From: Blastocatellia bacterium
Lineage (GTDB): Bacteria > Acidobacteriota > Blastocatellia > HR10 > J050
Direction of reading: 5' to 3'
NCBI GenBank assembly: GCA_026985075.1
Contig: JALSQX010000053.1
Location: 156,773 to 220,772 of the forward strand
Length of the DNA stretch: 64,000 nucleotides
In this document: positions 52,962 through 63,059 of the stretch, one piece after another
Numbering within the stretch: position 1 is the stretch's first letter
Layout: every line of letters begins with the position of its first letter
The notes under the pieces: model-generated
The model's database searches: none
Told to the model about the DNA's origin: nothing
The model's input: the letters and a program-made list of their open reading frames with translations, nothing else
Program-made: the position numbers and the translations under genes

Positions 52962-54197
52962 ATGATGATGAAATTCAGATCGCATACGAGAATTGTTCTG
53001 GCTCTGGTGATCCTGCAGGTGGCATCATTTGCCGGAATCGCTCAGGACAAGGCGGCACAGATTGACGCCTTACTGAACGCTTACCACCGGAGAGACGAGT
53101 TCAACGGAACGGCGCTCGTCGCCGAGCACGGGCGGATCATCCTTCAAAAAGGATATGGATTGGCGAACCGAGAGTGGGGGATTCCCAATACGCCTGAGAC
53201 GAAGTTCCGTCTGGGTTCGATCACCAAGCAGTTCACGGCGATGCTCGTCCTTCAACTGGCCGCCGAAGGACGGCTCAGGTTGGATGGGACGATCTCCGAC
53301 TACCTGCCTTATTATCGAAAGGACACGGGATCGCGGGTGACGCTCCACCACCTGCTCACCCATACGTCGGGCATCCCGAGCTACACCAACCGGGAGTGGA
53401 TGGAGCGAGGATTGTTTCGGCACCCGCATGCCGTGAAGGAACACGTCGAGAAGTTCTGCAGCGGCGATTTGGAATTCGAACCAGGTTCGACGTTCAAATA
53501 CAGTAACTCGGGATATTTCATCCTGGGGGCGATTCTGGAAGCAGTCAGTGGGAAGACGTACGAACAGCTCCTCAAGGAGAAGATCCTGGACCCCCTGGGG
53601 ATGAAAGACACAGGCTATGACCACCAGGAAACGGTGCTCCTCAAACGGGCGGCTGGCTATGTGAAAACCGGTCGAGGCTATCAGAATGCGCCTTTTGTGG
53701 ACATGTCCAATCCCTATGCGGCCGGTGCTCTGTATTCCACGGTCGGAGATCTTTATCGGTGGGATCGGGCACTCTATACCAATGAACTGCTCCCCCAACA
53801 GTGGCGAAAGACATACTTCACCCCATTCCTGAATCACTACGGATATGGCTGGATCATTCTTGACCTTCCGATGGGAGGAACGAGGCGCCGCGTGGTGCAG
53901 CATGGTGGGAGAATCTTCGGCTTCTCCTCATGGATTCAACGATGGGTGGACGAGGAACACCTGATCGTGCTCCTGGACAATACCGGCAGTGGAAAGTTAG
54001 GAGAGATCAGCCGGCGCATCAGCGAAATCCTTTATGGCCTGAATAAAGAGGCGACATCCACACAACAATTCATCGATGAGGGGGATGTGGGCGAGAATGG
54101 TATGAGATGGAGGTGTTCGCTTGGCGAAATCAGCCCTCATTCATCAGCTCATAGCGGCGTCGAAGAAGGCGCTTCCCATGTTCGGAATCCACTCTGA
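52962..54197 (+). CDS. Class C beta-lactamase-fold serine hydrolase
   Basis: Exported serine hydrolase, 411 aa. Signal peptide 'IVLALVILQVASFAGIA'. S86-x-x-K89 is in 'RLGSITKQF', the Tyr motif in 'FKYSNSGYFILG' (YSN), and the third motif in 'VVQHGGRIFGF'. GGGAGG is followed by four consecutive ATGs (52959-52970), so the exact start is ambiguous; 52962 or 52965 gives the best spacing. The last about 50 residues ('ISPHSSAHSGVEEGASH') do not look like part of the fold. It follows the fusion gene by 79 bp on the same strand and is probably in its operon. Confidence 0.87.
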   Translation: MMMKFRSHTRIVLALVILQVASFAGIAQDKAAQIDALLNAYHRRDEFNGTALVAEHGRIILQKGYGLANREWGIPNTPETKFRLGSITKQFTAMLVLQLAAEGRLRLDGTISDYLPYYRKDTGSRVTLHHLLTHTSGIPSYTNREWMERGLFRHPHAVKEHVEKFCSGDLEFEPGSTFKYSNSGYFILGAILEAVSGKTYEQLLKEKILDPLGMKDTGYDHQETVLLKRAAGYVKTGRGYQNAPFVDMSNPYAAGALYSTVGDLYRWDRALYTNELLPQQWRKTYFTPFLNHYGYGWIILDLPMGGTRRRVVQHGGRIFGFSSWIQRWVDEEHLIVLLDNTGSGKLGEISRRISEILYGLNKEATSTQQFIDEGDVGENGMRWRCSLGEISPHSSAHSGVEEGASHVRNPL

Positions 54198-54282
54198 AAC
54201 TGAGAGAGTGTATTGTGTGGACGAATCCATGCATTCGTCGTTTTCGTCTCGGATGTTATTCATCGGATCGAAAGGAGGCATC

Positions 54283-57200
54283 ATGAATACAAACAGATTG
54301 GGATCTCGCTCTCGGAAGCTCGTGGTATATGGGTTGATCGCCGCCGTCGTGCTCTCAATCCCGATCTCTCACCGGGCGGAGGCGCAACAACCGAGCGCCA
54401 CGTGGGATGTCACCCAGCCTCGAGGGAAAACCCGTGAGATCGACTTCACCACCACCGAAGGAACCTGGATGTCGGTAGACATCTCGCCCGATGGGCGGTG
54501 GATTGTGTTCGATCTCCTGGCGCACATTTATCGCGTCCCCATCGAAGGCGGCGAGGCAGAGTGTTTGACCGAAGACAGCGGCATCGCCGTGAATTTTCAT
54601 CCTCGGTATTCGCCCGATGGAAAGTACATCGCTTTCGTGTCCGATCGAAAAGGGCAGAACAACCTCTGGATCATGGAAGCCGATGGGTCCAATCCGCGAC
54701 CTGTTTTCACCGATCCCAATGTACGGGTGGTCACCCCCACATGGACGCCCGATGGAGAGTACATCATCGTTCGTCGCCAGACAATGGGTGATCGACTCCA
54801 TCCGCCAACCAATGGGCTCTGGATGTATCATCGCGATGGCGGCGAAGGCGTGGAACTGGTGGGGAACGATGTCCCCGGAGCGGCGTGGCCCTCGATCTCG
54901 CCCGATGGAAAATACCTCTACTTCCACGTGTTCAGGGGAGATCGAAGGCGGATCGGATGGGATGCTCTCCGTGGCTCTCATCAGATCTGGCGATTGACAC
55001 TCCGAACCGGCGAACTCATTGAGATCACCACCGGCGAGGCGCAACAGCAGATTCGCAGTTCCAGCGGCGGCGCCTACGCGCCGGAGATCTCCCCCGATGG
55101 GCGCTGGCTCGCCTTCGCTCGGCGAATCCCGGACGGCACCATATCCTACAAGGGACATCGATTCGGCCCGCGAACCGCCCTCTGGCTGCGCGATATGAAG
55201 ACCGGAGCTGAACGCGTCATCATGGATCCTATCGACGTCGATATGGTGGAGACGATCAAGACGCTGCGCGTGCTGCCCGGATACAGTTGGAGTCCCGATG
55301 GATCGTTCATCGTCATCTCCCAAGGGGGTAAACTTCGACGTCTGGACGTGACCACGGGCAACGTCACCACGATCCCCTTCACCGCTCGGGTGCATCGAAC
55401 GATTTCCGAGATGGCGCGAAACGCGTTTCGGATTTCCGATGATCCTTTCCTGGTCCGGTTCATTCGCTGGCCGACAGCCTCTCCCGATGGGAAACGACTC
55501 GTCTTCCAGGCGGTGGGCAAGATTTGGATCATGGATCTTCCCGACGGAACGCCGCGTCGGTTGACGCCCGCTTCGTTCGAACCGTTTGAATTCGCGCCCG
55601 CGTGGTCGCCCGATGGGCAGTGGATCGCGTTCACCAGTTGGGACGAAAAGATCGGCGGGCACTTGTGGAAAGTCCCGGCCTCCGGTGGGGTTCCCGAACG
55701 ACTGACCGAGGAGCCCGGCGAATATATCCATCCTGTGTGGAGTCCCGACGGTCAATACATCGTTCTCGCCCGCGGTTCAGGAGCTACGGCGCGCGGTCGG
55801 ACCTGGGTCGCCAATCCCTGGTACGATCTCGTCCGCGTCCCGGCGACTGGCGGCGCGGCCACTTTCGTGATCAAGGTCACCCGTCCCACCAACGAGAGAT
55901 TCTTCTCCAACGCGCGCCGGCAGATCGTGCGACCGGCCTTCGGTCCCGAGGGCCGAATCTTCTACCCTGAGCGAGTGCGCCGGAAGATGGACGGAGAAGA
56001 GCGGACGGTCACGGCGTTCGTGTCGGTGCGGCCCGATGGGAGCGATAAGCGAACGCATCTGGTGTTTCCTTTCGCCGATGAAGTCGTCCCTTCGCCCGAC
56101 GGCAAGTGGGTCGCTTTTCAAGAAGGCGATAATGTCTATCTTGTGCCCTTCCCCTGGGCGGGAGCCGGAGGAGAACCGATCACCATCAACAAGAAGAAGA
56201 GCAAACTCCCGGTGAAACCCCTCAGTTCCCAGGGCGGCCTCTTCCCTCGTTGGCGCGATGCCCGCACTGTGGAATTCGGCAGCGGGAATACATACTTCGT
56301 CTATCACCTGGACACGGAGCGAACCGAGACCATCGAGATCCATCTCCTCATCCCCCGCGACATCCCCAAAGGGACCATCGCCCTCGTCGGCGCTCGCATC
56401 ATCACCTTGAACCACCGGCGAGTGATCGAGCGGGGAACGCTCGTCGTCCGAGGAAGCCGCATCGTCTGCGTCGGCGATTGCGATACGACGGGCGTGGATC
56501 GGATCATCGACGTCAGTGGAAAAACGATCATCCCCGGATTCGTCGACATGCACGCCCACCACTATCGGGAGCACCGAGGGATCATCCCGGCTCATAACTA
56601 CGAGACAGCGATTTATCTGGCCTATGGCGTGACGACGAATCTGGATAATTCGACCTGGTCGCAAAATGTCTTCTCCACCGCCGAACTCATTGAAGCCGGT
56701 GCGGTGATTGGCCCGAGAACGTTCAGCACCGGCGATCCTCTGTACCGTGGCGATGGTCCCCGACAGAATGAGATCACCAGCTATGAGGTCGCCGAAGACA
56801 ACATCAAACGTCTCGCCTCCTGGGGAGCCGTCTCTTTGAAGCAGTATCTTCAGCCGAGACGGGATCAACGGCAGTGGATCACCGATATCGCTCGGAAACT
56901 CGGATTGACGGTCACCGCCGAAGGGGGCTCTCTGGTTTACAATCTCAGCATGGTCATGGACGGTCACACGGGATTCGAACACCCGCTCAGTTACGGCATC
57001 ATCTACAGCGATGTGGCCAAGTTCCTCGGTCAGGCGGGGATCGTCTATTCGCCGACGTTCGTGGTCGGCGGCATGGGTCCATGGAACGAGGAGTATTTCT
57101 TCCAGGAACGCGATCTCTGGAAGGATGAGAAGCTGCGGCGTTTCACGCCCTGGAGGCAGCTCATCCCGCATACGCGCCGGCGCATGCTGCGGCCGAAGAC

Positions 57201-57654
57201 GGATTATAGTTTTCCCTTGATCGCCCAGGCACTGGCCGACATCATCGCCGAAGGGGGCTATGGAGCCATCGGATCTCACGGGCAACAACATGGCATCGCT
57301 TCTCACTGGGAAGTGTGGATGGCCGCCTCGGCGCTCGGACCCATGGGCGCTCTGGAGGTCGCCAGTTTACATGGCGCTCATTTCCTGGGCGCCGAACAGG
57401 ATATCGGATCGATCGAGGTGGGAAAGCTGGCCGATCTCATGGTGCTCAACGCCAATCCGCTGGACGATATTCACAACACATTGGACATCTTGTATGTGAT
57501 GAAAGGAGGCAAGCTCTATGACGCCGAGACGTTGGACGAGATCTGGCCGGAGTCGAAGCCATTCGGCGAATATTACTGGGTCGATCCCGATGCCCTCCGA
57601 TCGGACAATCGGCCGGTGGATTACTGGGATCATCGATCGCGGAGGAGACGTTGA
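54283..57654 (+). CDS. TolB-like propeller fused to amidohydrolase, exported
   Basis: 1123-aa exported protein. A signal peptide ('LVVYGLIAAVVLSIPISHRAEA') is followed by TolB/WD40-like repeats ('VDISPDGRWIVFDLL', 'PRYSPDGKYIAFVSDRKG', 'PAWSPDGQWIAFTSWDE') to about residue 690. An amidohydrolase domain of the imidazolonepropionase-like type follows: 'TIALVGARIITLNHRRVIE', metal site 'GFVDMHAHHYREH', 'GHTGFEHPLSYG', 'GSHGQQHGIASHWEVWM' and 'EVGKLADLMVLNANPLDD'. AAAGGAGG decides ATG 54283; the track ORF starts 54 codons earlier inside the preceding gene. This architecture is known from Acidobacteriota and relatives; it probably hydrolyses a dipeptide-like or cyclic amide substrate. Confidence 0.9.
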   Translation: MNTNRLGSRSRKLVVYGLIAAVVLSIPISHRAEAQQPSATWDVTQPRGKTREIDFTTTEGTWMSVDISPDGRWIVFDLLAHIYRVPIEGGEAECLTEDSGIAVNFHPRYSPDGKYIAFVSDRKGQNNLWIMEADGSNPRPVFTDPNVRVVTPTWTPDGEYIIVRRQTMGDRLHPPTNGLWMYHRDGGEGVELVGNDVPGAAWPSISPDGKYLYFHVFRGDRRRIGWDALRGSHQIWRLTLRTGELIEITTGEAQQQIRSSSGGAYAPEISPDGRWLAFARRIPDGTISYKGHRFGPRTALWLRDMKTGAERVIMDPIDVDMVETIKTLRVLPGYSWSPDGSFIVISQGGKLRRLDVTTGNVTTIPFTARVHRTISEMARNAFRISDDPFLVRFIRWPTASPDGKRLVFQAVGKIWIMDLPDGTPRRLTPASFEPFEFAPAWSPDGQWIAFTSWDEKIGGHLWKVPASGGVPERLTEEPGEYIHPVWSPDGQYIVLARGSGATARGRTWVANPWYDLVRVPATGGAATFVIKVTRPTNERFFSNARRQIVRPAFGPEGRIFYPERVRRKMDGEERTVTAFVSVRPDGSDKRTHLVFPFADEVVPSPDGKWVAFQEGDNVYLVPFPWAGAGGEPITINKKKSKLPVKPLSSQGGLFPRWRDARTVEFGSGNTYFVYHLDTERTETIEIHLLIPRDIPKGTIALVGARIITLNHRRVIERGTLVVRGSRIVCVGDCDTTGVDRIIDVSGKTIIPGFVDMHAHHYREHRGIIPAHNYETAIYLAYGVTTNLDNSTWSQNVFSTAELIEAGAVIGPRTFSTGDPLYRGDGPRQNEITSYEVAEDNIKRLASWGAVSLKQYLQPRRDQRQWITDIARKLGLTVTAEGGSLVYNLSMVMDGHTGFEHPLSYGIIYSDVAKFLGQAGIVYSPTFVVGGMGPWNEEYFFQERDLWKDEKLRRFTPWRQLIPHTRRRMLRPKTDYSFPLIAQALADIIAEGGYGAIGSHGQQHGIASHWEVWMAASALGPMGALEVASLHGAHFLGAEQDIGSIEVGKLADLMVLNANPLDDIHNTLDILYVMKGGKLYDAETLDEIWPESKPFGEYYWVDPDALRSDNRPVDYWDHRSRRRR

Positions 57655-57789
57655 ATGCGGTGTTTCGCCTATCCAGCGACCGGGGGCGAGGGAGCGCCCG
57701 AAGGCGCCCCTCGCTCATTCACCATCGAGAGCCTCAGCGCGCGCGAGGAGGACGGCGAGCGCTGGCGCGCTCCCCGTCACGATGGGGCT

Positions 57790-58401
57790 TCACTTGGCCA
57801 GCTTCATCGGCACGCGCACTTCGGTCTTGATCCATCGCAAGATCATATCGGCACTATCCGCCCCCGTGCGCTCGAACGAGATGGTGAACTGGTCGACCTC
57901 CTCATCCAATGTCTTGGGCACGGCGGTGACCACGACGACGTCATTCTCGGGGAAGTACCCTCGCTCGAATCTTCCCGTTTCCGGATTCCTCCGCATCGTG
58001 CCCCACAGATTGAGCGCGGAATTGAAATGAATCGTCCACTTATCCGGGCCCGGCGTGGTGAATAACGAGTACGTTCCCGCCGGGAGTCGTTTGCCATCGA
58101 CCAGCACGTCATGGGTGACGGTGATTTCAGTCGCTTCGTTGGCGCCGGTTCGCCAGATCTCGCCGAAGGGGACGAGCGCGCCCGATTCCTTGGTCCCAAA
58201 GATGTTCTCGCGCCGGCGCTTATACGGACGCCCGTACACGACCCGTATGTAGGTGTCGCCGAGCATGATGCGGGCCATACCCATTGGACTGAGCCGGCGC
58301 GAAGGATGCAGGTCCTGAGCGTGCCCTCCTTCCACCATCGCCAAACTGGCGAGCAGCAGCGCGAAACCGATGGCCATGCCTTTCTTCGCGTTCTTTCTCA
58401 T
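57790..58401 (-). CDS. DUF2911 secreted protein
   Basis: 203-aa exported protein of the DUF2911 family, common in Bacteroidetes and Acidobacteria, function unknown. Signal peptide 'GFALLLASLAMVEGGHA|QD'. The conserved block 'VVYGRPYKRRRENIFG' and 'LVPFGEIWRTGANEATEI' identify the family, as does 'LPAGTYSLFTTPGPDKW'. AAGGAGGA precedes the ATG. It is the only minus-strand gene inside the plus-strand hydrolase run 49.9-62.4 kb, and is convergent with the TolB-amidohydrolase. Confidence 0.9.
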   Translation of the reverse strand: MRKNAKKGMAIGFALLLASLAMVEGGHAQDLHPSRRLSPMGMARIMLGDTYIRVVYGRPYKRRRENIFGTKESGALVPFGEIWRTGANEATEITVTHDVLVDGKRLPAGTYSLFTTPGPDKWTIHFNSALNLWGTMRRNPETGRFERGYFPENDVVVVTAVPKTLDEEVDQFTISFERTGADSADMILRWIKTEVRVPMKLAK

Positions 58402-58700
58402 GATGAACTCCTCCTTTATGCGAATTCATGTGATGAGACGGCGTTCTCACATCGATCGTGTATGCCGGGGCATAGTTAAGCATATGGCCATGGAACAAGC
58501 AAGCGTGGAATCCACCGGGAATGACGACCGAACGGTTCGCGATCCATCGCTTGACATTCTTCCGAGGTTGGGATACAGGGAAAAAGATGATGAGAGGCAT
58601 CCCGCTGAGCGACTCCATCGCTGCTCTCCATGCCCTCAACGGCTCCCGACTGAAGGAAGTCGCTCACCAGGAGAGCCGACAAATGCTCAAGGAGGTGCGT

Positions 58701-60554
58701 ATGATGCGTAAATACATCATCGCTTTGGTCATGCTGTGGTTGGCCGTGATCACTCGTCCGGCGGGAGATGCCTTCGTAAAGACGGTCCGCGCCGAGAACG
58801 GTGCTCGCTCCCATCTCACGGCCACCGCCGATGAGGAGCCCGGTCTTCGAGGCATCGACGCCTTCATCCTCTCCGTCATGGAGGAATGGAAAGTGCCGGG
58901 ACTGGCCATCGCCGTCATCAAAGATGATCGCGTGATCTTATCCAAAGGCTATGGCTATCGAGATGTGGAGAAAAAATTGCCGGTCACACCGCGAACACTG
59001 TTTGCGATCGGCTCCATCACCAAATCGTTCACCGTCACCATCCTCGGCATGTTGGTGGATGAGGGGAAACTCGATTGGGACACGCCGGTACGAGAATATC
59101 TCCCCGATTTTCGTCTCTATGATCCCATCGCCACCGAACACATGACGATTCGAGATCTGGTCACTCATCGATCGGGACTACCTCGCCACGATCTCGTCTG
59201 GTATGGCTCCCACCTCTCGCGCGAGGAGATGGTGCGGCGACTGCGCTATCTCAAACCCAGCAAGGAATTCCGCAGCGCCTGGCAATACCAGAATCTGATG
59301 TTCATGACCGCTGGGTACCTGGCCGGTCGCGTGATGGGGACTCGGTGGGAGGAGCTCGTTCGGCAGAGAATCTTTCAACCGCTCGGGATGCGGGCATCCA
59401 ACTTTTCGGTCACCGATGCGCAGCGGTCGGACGACTTCGCGCTTCCCTACGACAAGGTGAACGATCGCATTGAACGCATTCCCTTCCGCAACATCGATGA
59501 GATCGGTCCCGCCGGCTCCATCAACTCCAATGTGGAAGAGATGATCCGCTACGTCCAGTTCCACATCAATAAAGGAACATATGGCGGCCGCCAACTCCTC
59601 TCGCGCCGTAATGCGGAGCAGATGCAAACACCGCAGATGGTCATGCCCGGATCGATCCAGAAACTCATCTACGACGAACGCGGGCTGGCCAGTTATGGTT
59701 TGGGATTCATGATCACGACCTATCGTGGTCACAAGGTCGTCACTCATGGGGGAGGCATCGATGGATTCATCTCGCTTCTCTCCTTCATGCCCGATGAGAA
59801 AATCGGTATGATCGTCCTGACCAATCTCTCCGGCGCGAATCCTGTCCCCATCATCGTCGCCCGTAATGTCTACGACCGGCTGTTGGGGCTCGAGCCTATC
59901 GATTGGGCCAACCGCATCAAAGAGGAGCAGGAAAAAGCGAAAAAGGCCGAGGAAGAAGCCAAGAAGAAACGCCTCGCCGCTCGTCGGGAAGGCACGTCCC
60001 CATCGCACCCTCTCCCGGAGTACGCCGGTCGCTACGAGCATCCGGCTTACGGTACCATCCGGATTGAAGTGAAGGGGTCGAAGCTCATATTGAGCTTTCG
60101 CGAGTGGACCGCTCCCCTGAGGCACGTTCATTACGACATCTTTCGGATTCCCGAAGCGCCGCGCAATCCACTGGGGAATATGACGGTCACGTTCTCGTAC
60201 AACAAAAGAGGCGATATCGACCGATTGGCCATCCCGCTGGAGAGGAACGTCGCTGACATCGTATTCGCGCGCGTGGCCGATGAGTCGATGCGAGAAAGGA
60301 GTTTCTTGGAACCGCTCGTCGGAACGTACGAACTCGGCTCCATCACAGTGACCGTGGCGCTCCGAGGCGAACACACATTGACGCTGACGGTGCCGGGTCA
60401 ACCGACCTACGAACTGGTCCCAACTCGAGGGACCTCGTTCGATATCAAAGGGCTCCATGGGTTCAGTGTGAAATTCGAAAAAGACGCCTCCGGCGCCGTC
60501 ACGCAGTTGATCATTTATCAACCCAATGGGACGTTCGTCGCCAAGAGAAAGTGA
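58701..60554 (+). CDS. Class C serine hydrolase with C-terminal DUF3471-like domain
   Basis: Exported serine hydrolase, 617 aa. N-terminal signal 'YIIALVMLWLAVITRPAG'. S105-x-x-K108 is in 'AIGSITKSF', the Tyr motif in 'AWQYQNLMF' (YQN), and the third motif in 'VTHGGGIDGF'. A charged Lys/Glu linker ('EEQEKAKKAEEEAKKKR') leads to a C-terminal lipocalin-like half ('YAGRYEHPAYGTIRIEVKG'). AAGGAGGT decides ATG 58701; the track ORF is 60 codons longer. Probably a peptidase or esterase on D-configured substrates, as for the paralogues nearby. Followed after 96 bp by the D-aminoacylase-like gene. Confidence 0.88.
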   Translation: MMRKYIIALVMLWLAVITRPAGDAFVKTVRAENGARSHLTATADEEPGLRGIDAFILSVMEEWKVPGLAIAVIKDDRVILSKGYGYRDVEKKLPVTPRTLFAIGSITKSFTVTILGMLVDEGKLDWDTPVREYLPDFRLYDPIATEHMTIRDLVTHRSGLPRHDLVWYGSHLSREEMVRRLRYLKPSKEFRSAWQYQNLMFMTAGYLAGRVMGTRWEELVRQRIFQPLGMRASNFSVTDAQRSDDFALPYDKVNDRIERIPFRNIDEIGPAGSINSNVEEMIRYVQFHINKGTYGGRQLLSRRNAEQMQTPQMVMPGSIQKLIYDERGLASYGLGFMITTYRGHKVVTHGGGIDGFISLLSFMPDEKIGMIVLTNLSGANPVPIIVARNVYDRLLGLEPIDWANRIKEEQEKAKKAEEEAKKKRLAARREGTSPSHPLPEYAGRYEHPAYGTIRIEVKGSKLILSFREWTAPLRHVHYDIFRIPEAPRNPLGNMTVTFSYNKRGDIDRLAIPLERNVADIVFARVADESMRERSFLEPLVGTYELGSITVTVALRGEHTLTLTVPGQPTYELVPTRGTSFDIKGLHGFSVKFEKDASGAVTQLIIYQPNGTFVAKRK

Positions 60555-60572
60555 ATTCACGTCGAGGACGAC

Positions 60573-60610
60573 CGGGAGACGGCATGGTGGTTTCACCACC
60601 TCCTCTCCCG
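60573..60610 (+). terminator. Hairpin between the hydrolase and deacylase genes
   Basis: CGGGAGA (60573-60579) pairs with TCTCCCG (60604-60610); inside, GGTGG pairs with CCACC around TTTCA. A T-run (ATTTTTTG) follows only about 20 bases later, so it may attenuate but is not a classic terminator. Confidence 0.45.
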
Positions 60611-60650
60611 TTCTCTCCCTCGCCGACATTTTTTGAAAGGAGGAGATCCG

Positions 60651-62375
60651 ATGGAACGATTCGTTCGTCTCATCATCATTATTCTGGCGCTCTGCATATC
60701 AGGACCAGGGTTCGCCTGGGCCCAGGAGGCCTCATCGCCCGCGCCCTATGACGTCGTCATTCTCAACGGTCGCGTCGTGGATGGGAGCGGCAATCCGTGG
60801 TTCTACGGTGACGTGGCCATTCGCGGCGATCGCATCGCGCGGATCACGCCCGCCGGGCAACTCGCCGACGTTCCGGCGCGCGAGCGGATCGACGCCCGCG
60901 GCCTGGTGGTCGCTCCCGGGTTCATCGACATTCAGAGTCACTCGCGCGGTGCCTTTCTCACCGGAGATGGGCGCGTCGTCAGCAAGGTCACTCAAGGTAT
61001 CACCACCGAAATTCTCGGCGAAGGATGGACCAACGCGCCGGCCAACGAGCGCACCCTGTCGGCGGCCGCCAGCATTGATCCCGAAGCGGAACGTCTGACG
61101 GCGGACTTCACCGGCCCTCACAGTTTCAATAAATGGCTCGAGGCGATGCACCGGCATGGCACCTCGACCAACGTCGGTTCTTTTCTCGGGGCGACCACCG
61201 TGCGGATGTACGTCAAGGGGATGACCACGGGGCCGCCTACGCCGGAAGAACTGGAGACGATGCGAACGCTCGTGCGCGAAGCGATGGAAGATGGCGCCTT
61301 CGGCATCGCCTCGGCGCTCATCTATCCGCCGGGCAACTTCGCCACCACCGAAGAGCTCATCGAGATGGCCAAGGCCATGGCGCCTTACGGTGGCATTTAC
61401 ATCACGCATATGCGCTCAGAGGCGGATCACCTTTTGGAGGCCATCGATGAAGCCATCGAGATTGGACGTCGGGCGGGCGTCCCGGTCGAGATCTATCATT
61501 TGAAAGCGGCGGGACGGCGCAACTGGTACAAAGCTCCGTTGGCCATCGCTCGCATTGAGGGGGCGCGAGCCGAGGGCGTGGACATTGCGGCCAATATGTA
61601 CCCCTACATCGCTGGCGGCACCGGCCTTTCGGCGTGCATGCCGCCATGGGCATCGGCCGATGGAAAGCTCCTGGACAATCTTCGCGATCCCCAGATGCGC
61701 GCCCGTATCCGCGAAGAGATCCTCCATCCCCGAACGAAGTGGGAGAACCTCTGCCAACTGGCCACTCCGGAGGGCGTGCTCGTTCTCGGCCTGAAGAAGC
61801 CGGAGAACCAGGCGTACGTGGGCAAGCGACTGTCCGAGATCGCCGCGATGCAAGGGAAAGATTGGATCGACGCCGCCATGGATTTGATCCTCTCCGAGCA
61901 GCAACGCATCAGTAGCATCTTTTTCATGATGACCGAAGAAAACCTCAAACTCCAGATGCGCCAGCCGTGGATGAAGTTTGGCACTGATGCTGGAGGTGTT
62001 GATCCGGAGCATCCTCGCCGATTGGTGCATCCGCGCGCTTACGGGACCTATCCGCGCATCCTGGGGAAATATGTCCGTCAAGAGCGGGTGATGCCGCTTG
62101 AGGAAGCGATTCGCAAGATGACGTCGGCGGTGGCGCAACGACTCTCCATTCGCGACCGCGGGTTGCTCCGCGAAAGATTCTATGCCGATGTCGTCATCTT
62201 CGATCCCCAGACGATCATCGATCGAGCGACCTACGAGCGGCCACATCAACTTTCCGTCGGCATTCGTTACGTATTCGTCAACGGAGTGGCCGTCGTCAAG
62301 GAAGGCCGGCATACGGGAGCGAAGCCGGGACGGATCGTTCGTGGACCGGGATACGTTGAGAGATCAACTCGGTGA
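60651..62375 (+). CDS. N-acyl-D-amino-acid deacylase family protein
   Basis: Exported amidohydrolase of the D-aminoacylase family, 574 aa. Signal peptide 'FVRLIIIILALCISGPGFAWA|QE'. 'YDVVILNGRVVDGSGNPWF' opens the domain. The metal motif reads 'GFIDIQSHSRGAF', so the first His of the usual HxH is Gln; this form occurs in a subgroup. 'FGIASALIYPPGNFA', 'PVEIYHLKAAG' and 'LSIRDRGLL' follow as in D-aminoacylases. AAAGGAGGAG precedes ATG 60651. It probably deacylates N-acyl-D-amino acids or a related amide outside the cytoplasm. Confidence 0.9.
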   Translation: MERFVRLIIIILALCISGPGFAWAQEASSPAPYDVVILNGRVVDGSGNPWFYGDVAIRGDRIARITPAGQLADVPARERIDARGLVVAPGFIDIQSHSRGAFLTGDGRVVSKVTQGITTEILGEGWTNAPANERTLSAAASIDPEAERLTADFTGPHSFNKWLEAMHRHGTSTNVGSFLGATTVRMYVKGMTTGPPTPEELETMRTLVREAMEDGAFGIASALIYPPGNFATTEELIEMAKAMAPYGGIYITHMRSEADHLLEAIDEAIEIGRRAGVPVEIYHLKAAGRRNWYKAPLAIARIEGARAEGVDIAANMYPYIAGGTGLSACMPPWASADGKLLDNLRDPQMRARIREEILHPRTKWENLCQLATPEGVLVLGLKKPENQAYVGKRLSEIAAMQGKDWIDAAMDLILSEQQRISSIFFMMTEENLKLQMRQPWMKFGTDAGGVDPEHPRRLVHPRAYGTYPRILGKYVRQERVMPLEEAIRKMTSAVAQRLSIRDRGLLRERFYADVVIFDPQTIIDRATYERPHQLSVGIRYVFVNGVAVVKEGRHTGAKPGRIVRGPGYVERSTR

Positions 62376-62652
62376 TCGACGATCGACTCCGGGAGGCCAA
62401 CCGCAACCGCGCCGGACTGAGCCCTCAGGGAGCATCGCCTCGGGGCCGGGGGCACGGCTCCTGGTCCCTGATCTATTCATTACAATCGGCTCGGAAGCGG
62501 TGTCACTATCCCCCGATCTCATCGTACGGGACTCCAGGGATACAGCCATCTTAGCCTCCAGATTTCGCCCATGGTTTCCTAATCTCGTTCATCGCTTCCC
62601 TGAGTTTTTTCTCACCTGTCCCGGCGCCTATAGCAACGAGTTATCAGCGCTC

Positions 62653-63045
62653 TTAGGAAGACCACTCCATTGCGCGCTCGCGTCTTTTACCGAATGACCA
62701 GTAGTGGATGCCGCTGGACCGCACTCGCACGACCTTACCCATCCGTTGGGCCCGGGGGCGAAACGCCGGATGACGAAGGAATCGACGAATGTACTCGGCG
62801 ACCTCATCAGGGGCTACATCCAAGTGCACGAGACAGTGACTAGGATGGCGTAATTGAGGATGATAGAAGTCATGATCGCGAGTGAAAAAAGTCGGTCGGT
62901 GGAGTGCACGGAGAAGAGGAAGGATGTCATTCCGATCTTTCATTCCCGAGCGACCGATCTCCACGCCGATCTGCCGAAAGCGGATCTTTGCGGCTTGAAG
63001 ACGCTGGCGTTGATAGGCGTCGATGTTCTCATCCAAGATGTTCAC
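62653..63045 (-). CDS. DUF5615-like PIN-fold toxin candidate
   Basis: 130-aa protein resembling DUF5615 PIN-like proteins, which pair with DUF433 proteins in type II toxin-antitoxin modules. The start 'MNILDENIDAYQRQRLQAAKI' carries an acidic residue as in PIN folds, and 'TFFTRDHDFYHP' has the second acidic site (TRDxDF). The start codon is a GTG at 63045. It lies 14 bp downstream of the DUF433 gene in the same direction. It is a little longer than typical members, with a basic tail. Confidence 0.75.
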   Translation of the reverse strand: MNILDENIDAYQRQRLQAAKIRFRQIGVEIGRSGMKDRNDILPLLRALHRPTFFTRDHDFYHPQLRHPSHCLVHLDVAPDEVAEYIRRFLRHPAFRPRAQRMGKVVRVRSSGIHYWSFGKRRERAMEWSS

Positions 63046-63059
63046 GCCGCCTGCTCTTG

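Noticed and set aside
38071-60554. Serine hydrolases as antibiotic-resistance beta-lactamases
   Set aside because: The SxxK/YxN-like/HxG motifs only show the fold. Extra C-terminal domains and clustering with D-aminoacylases fit peptidase or esterase roles better.
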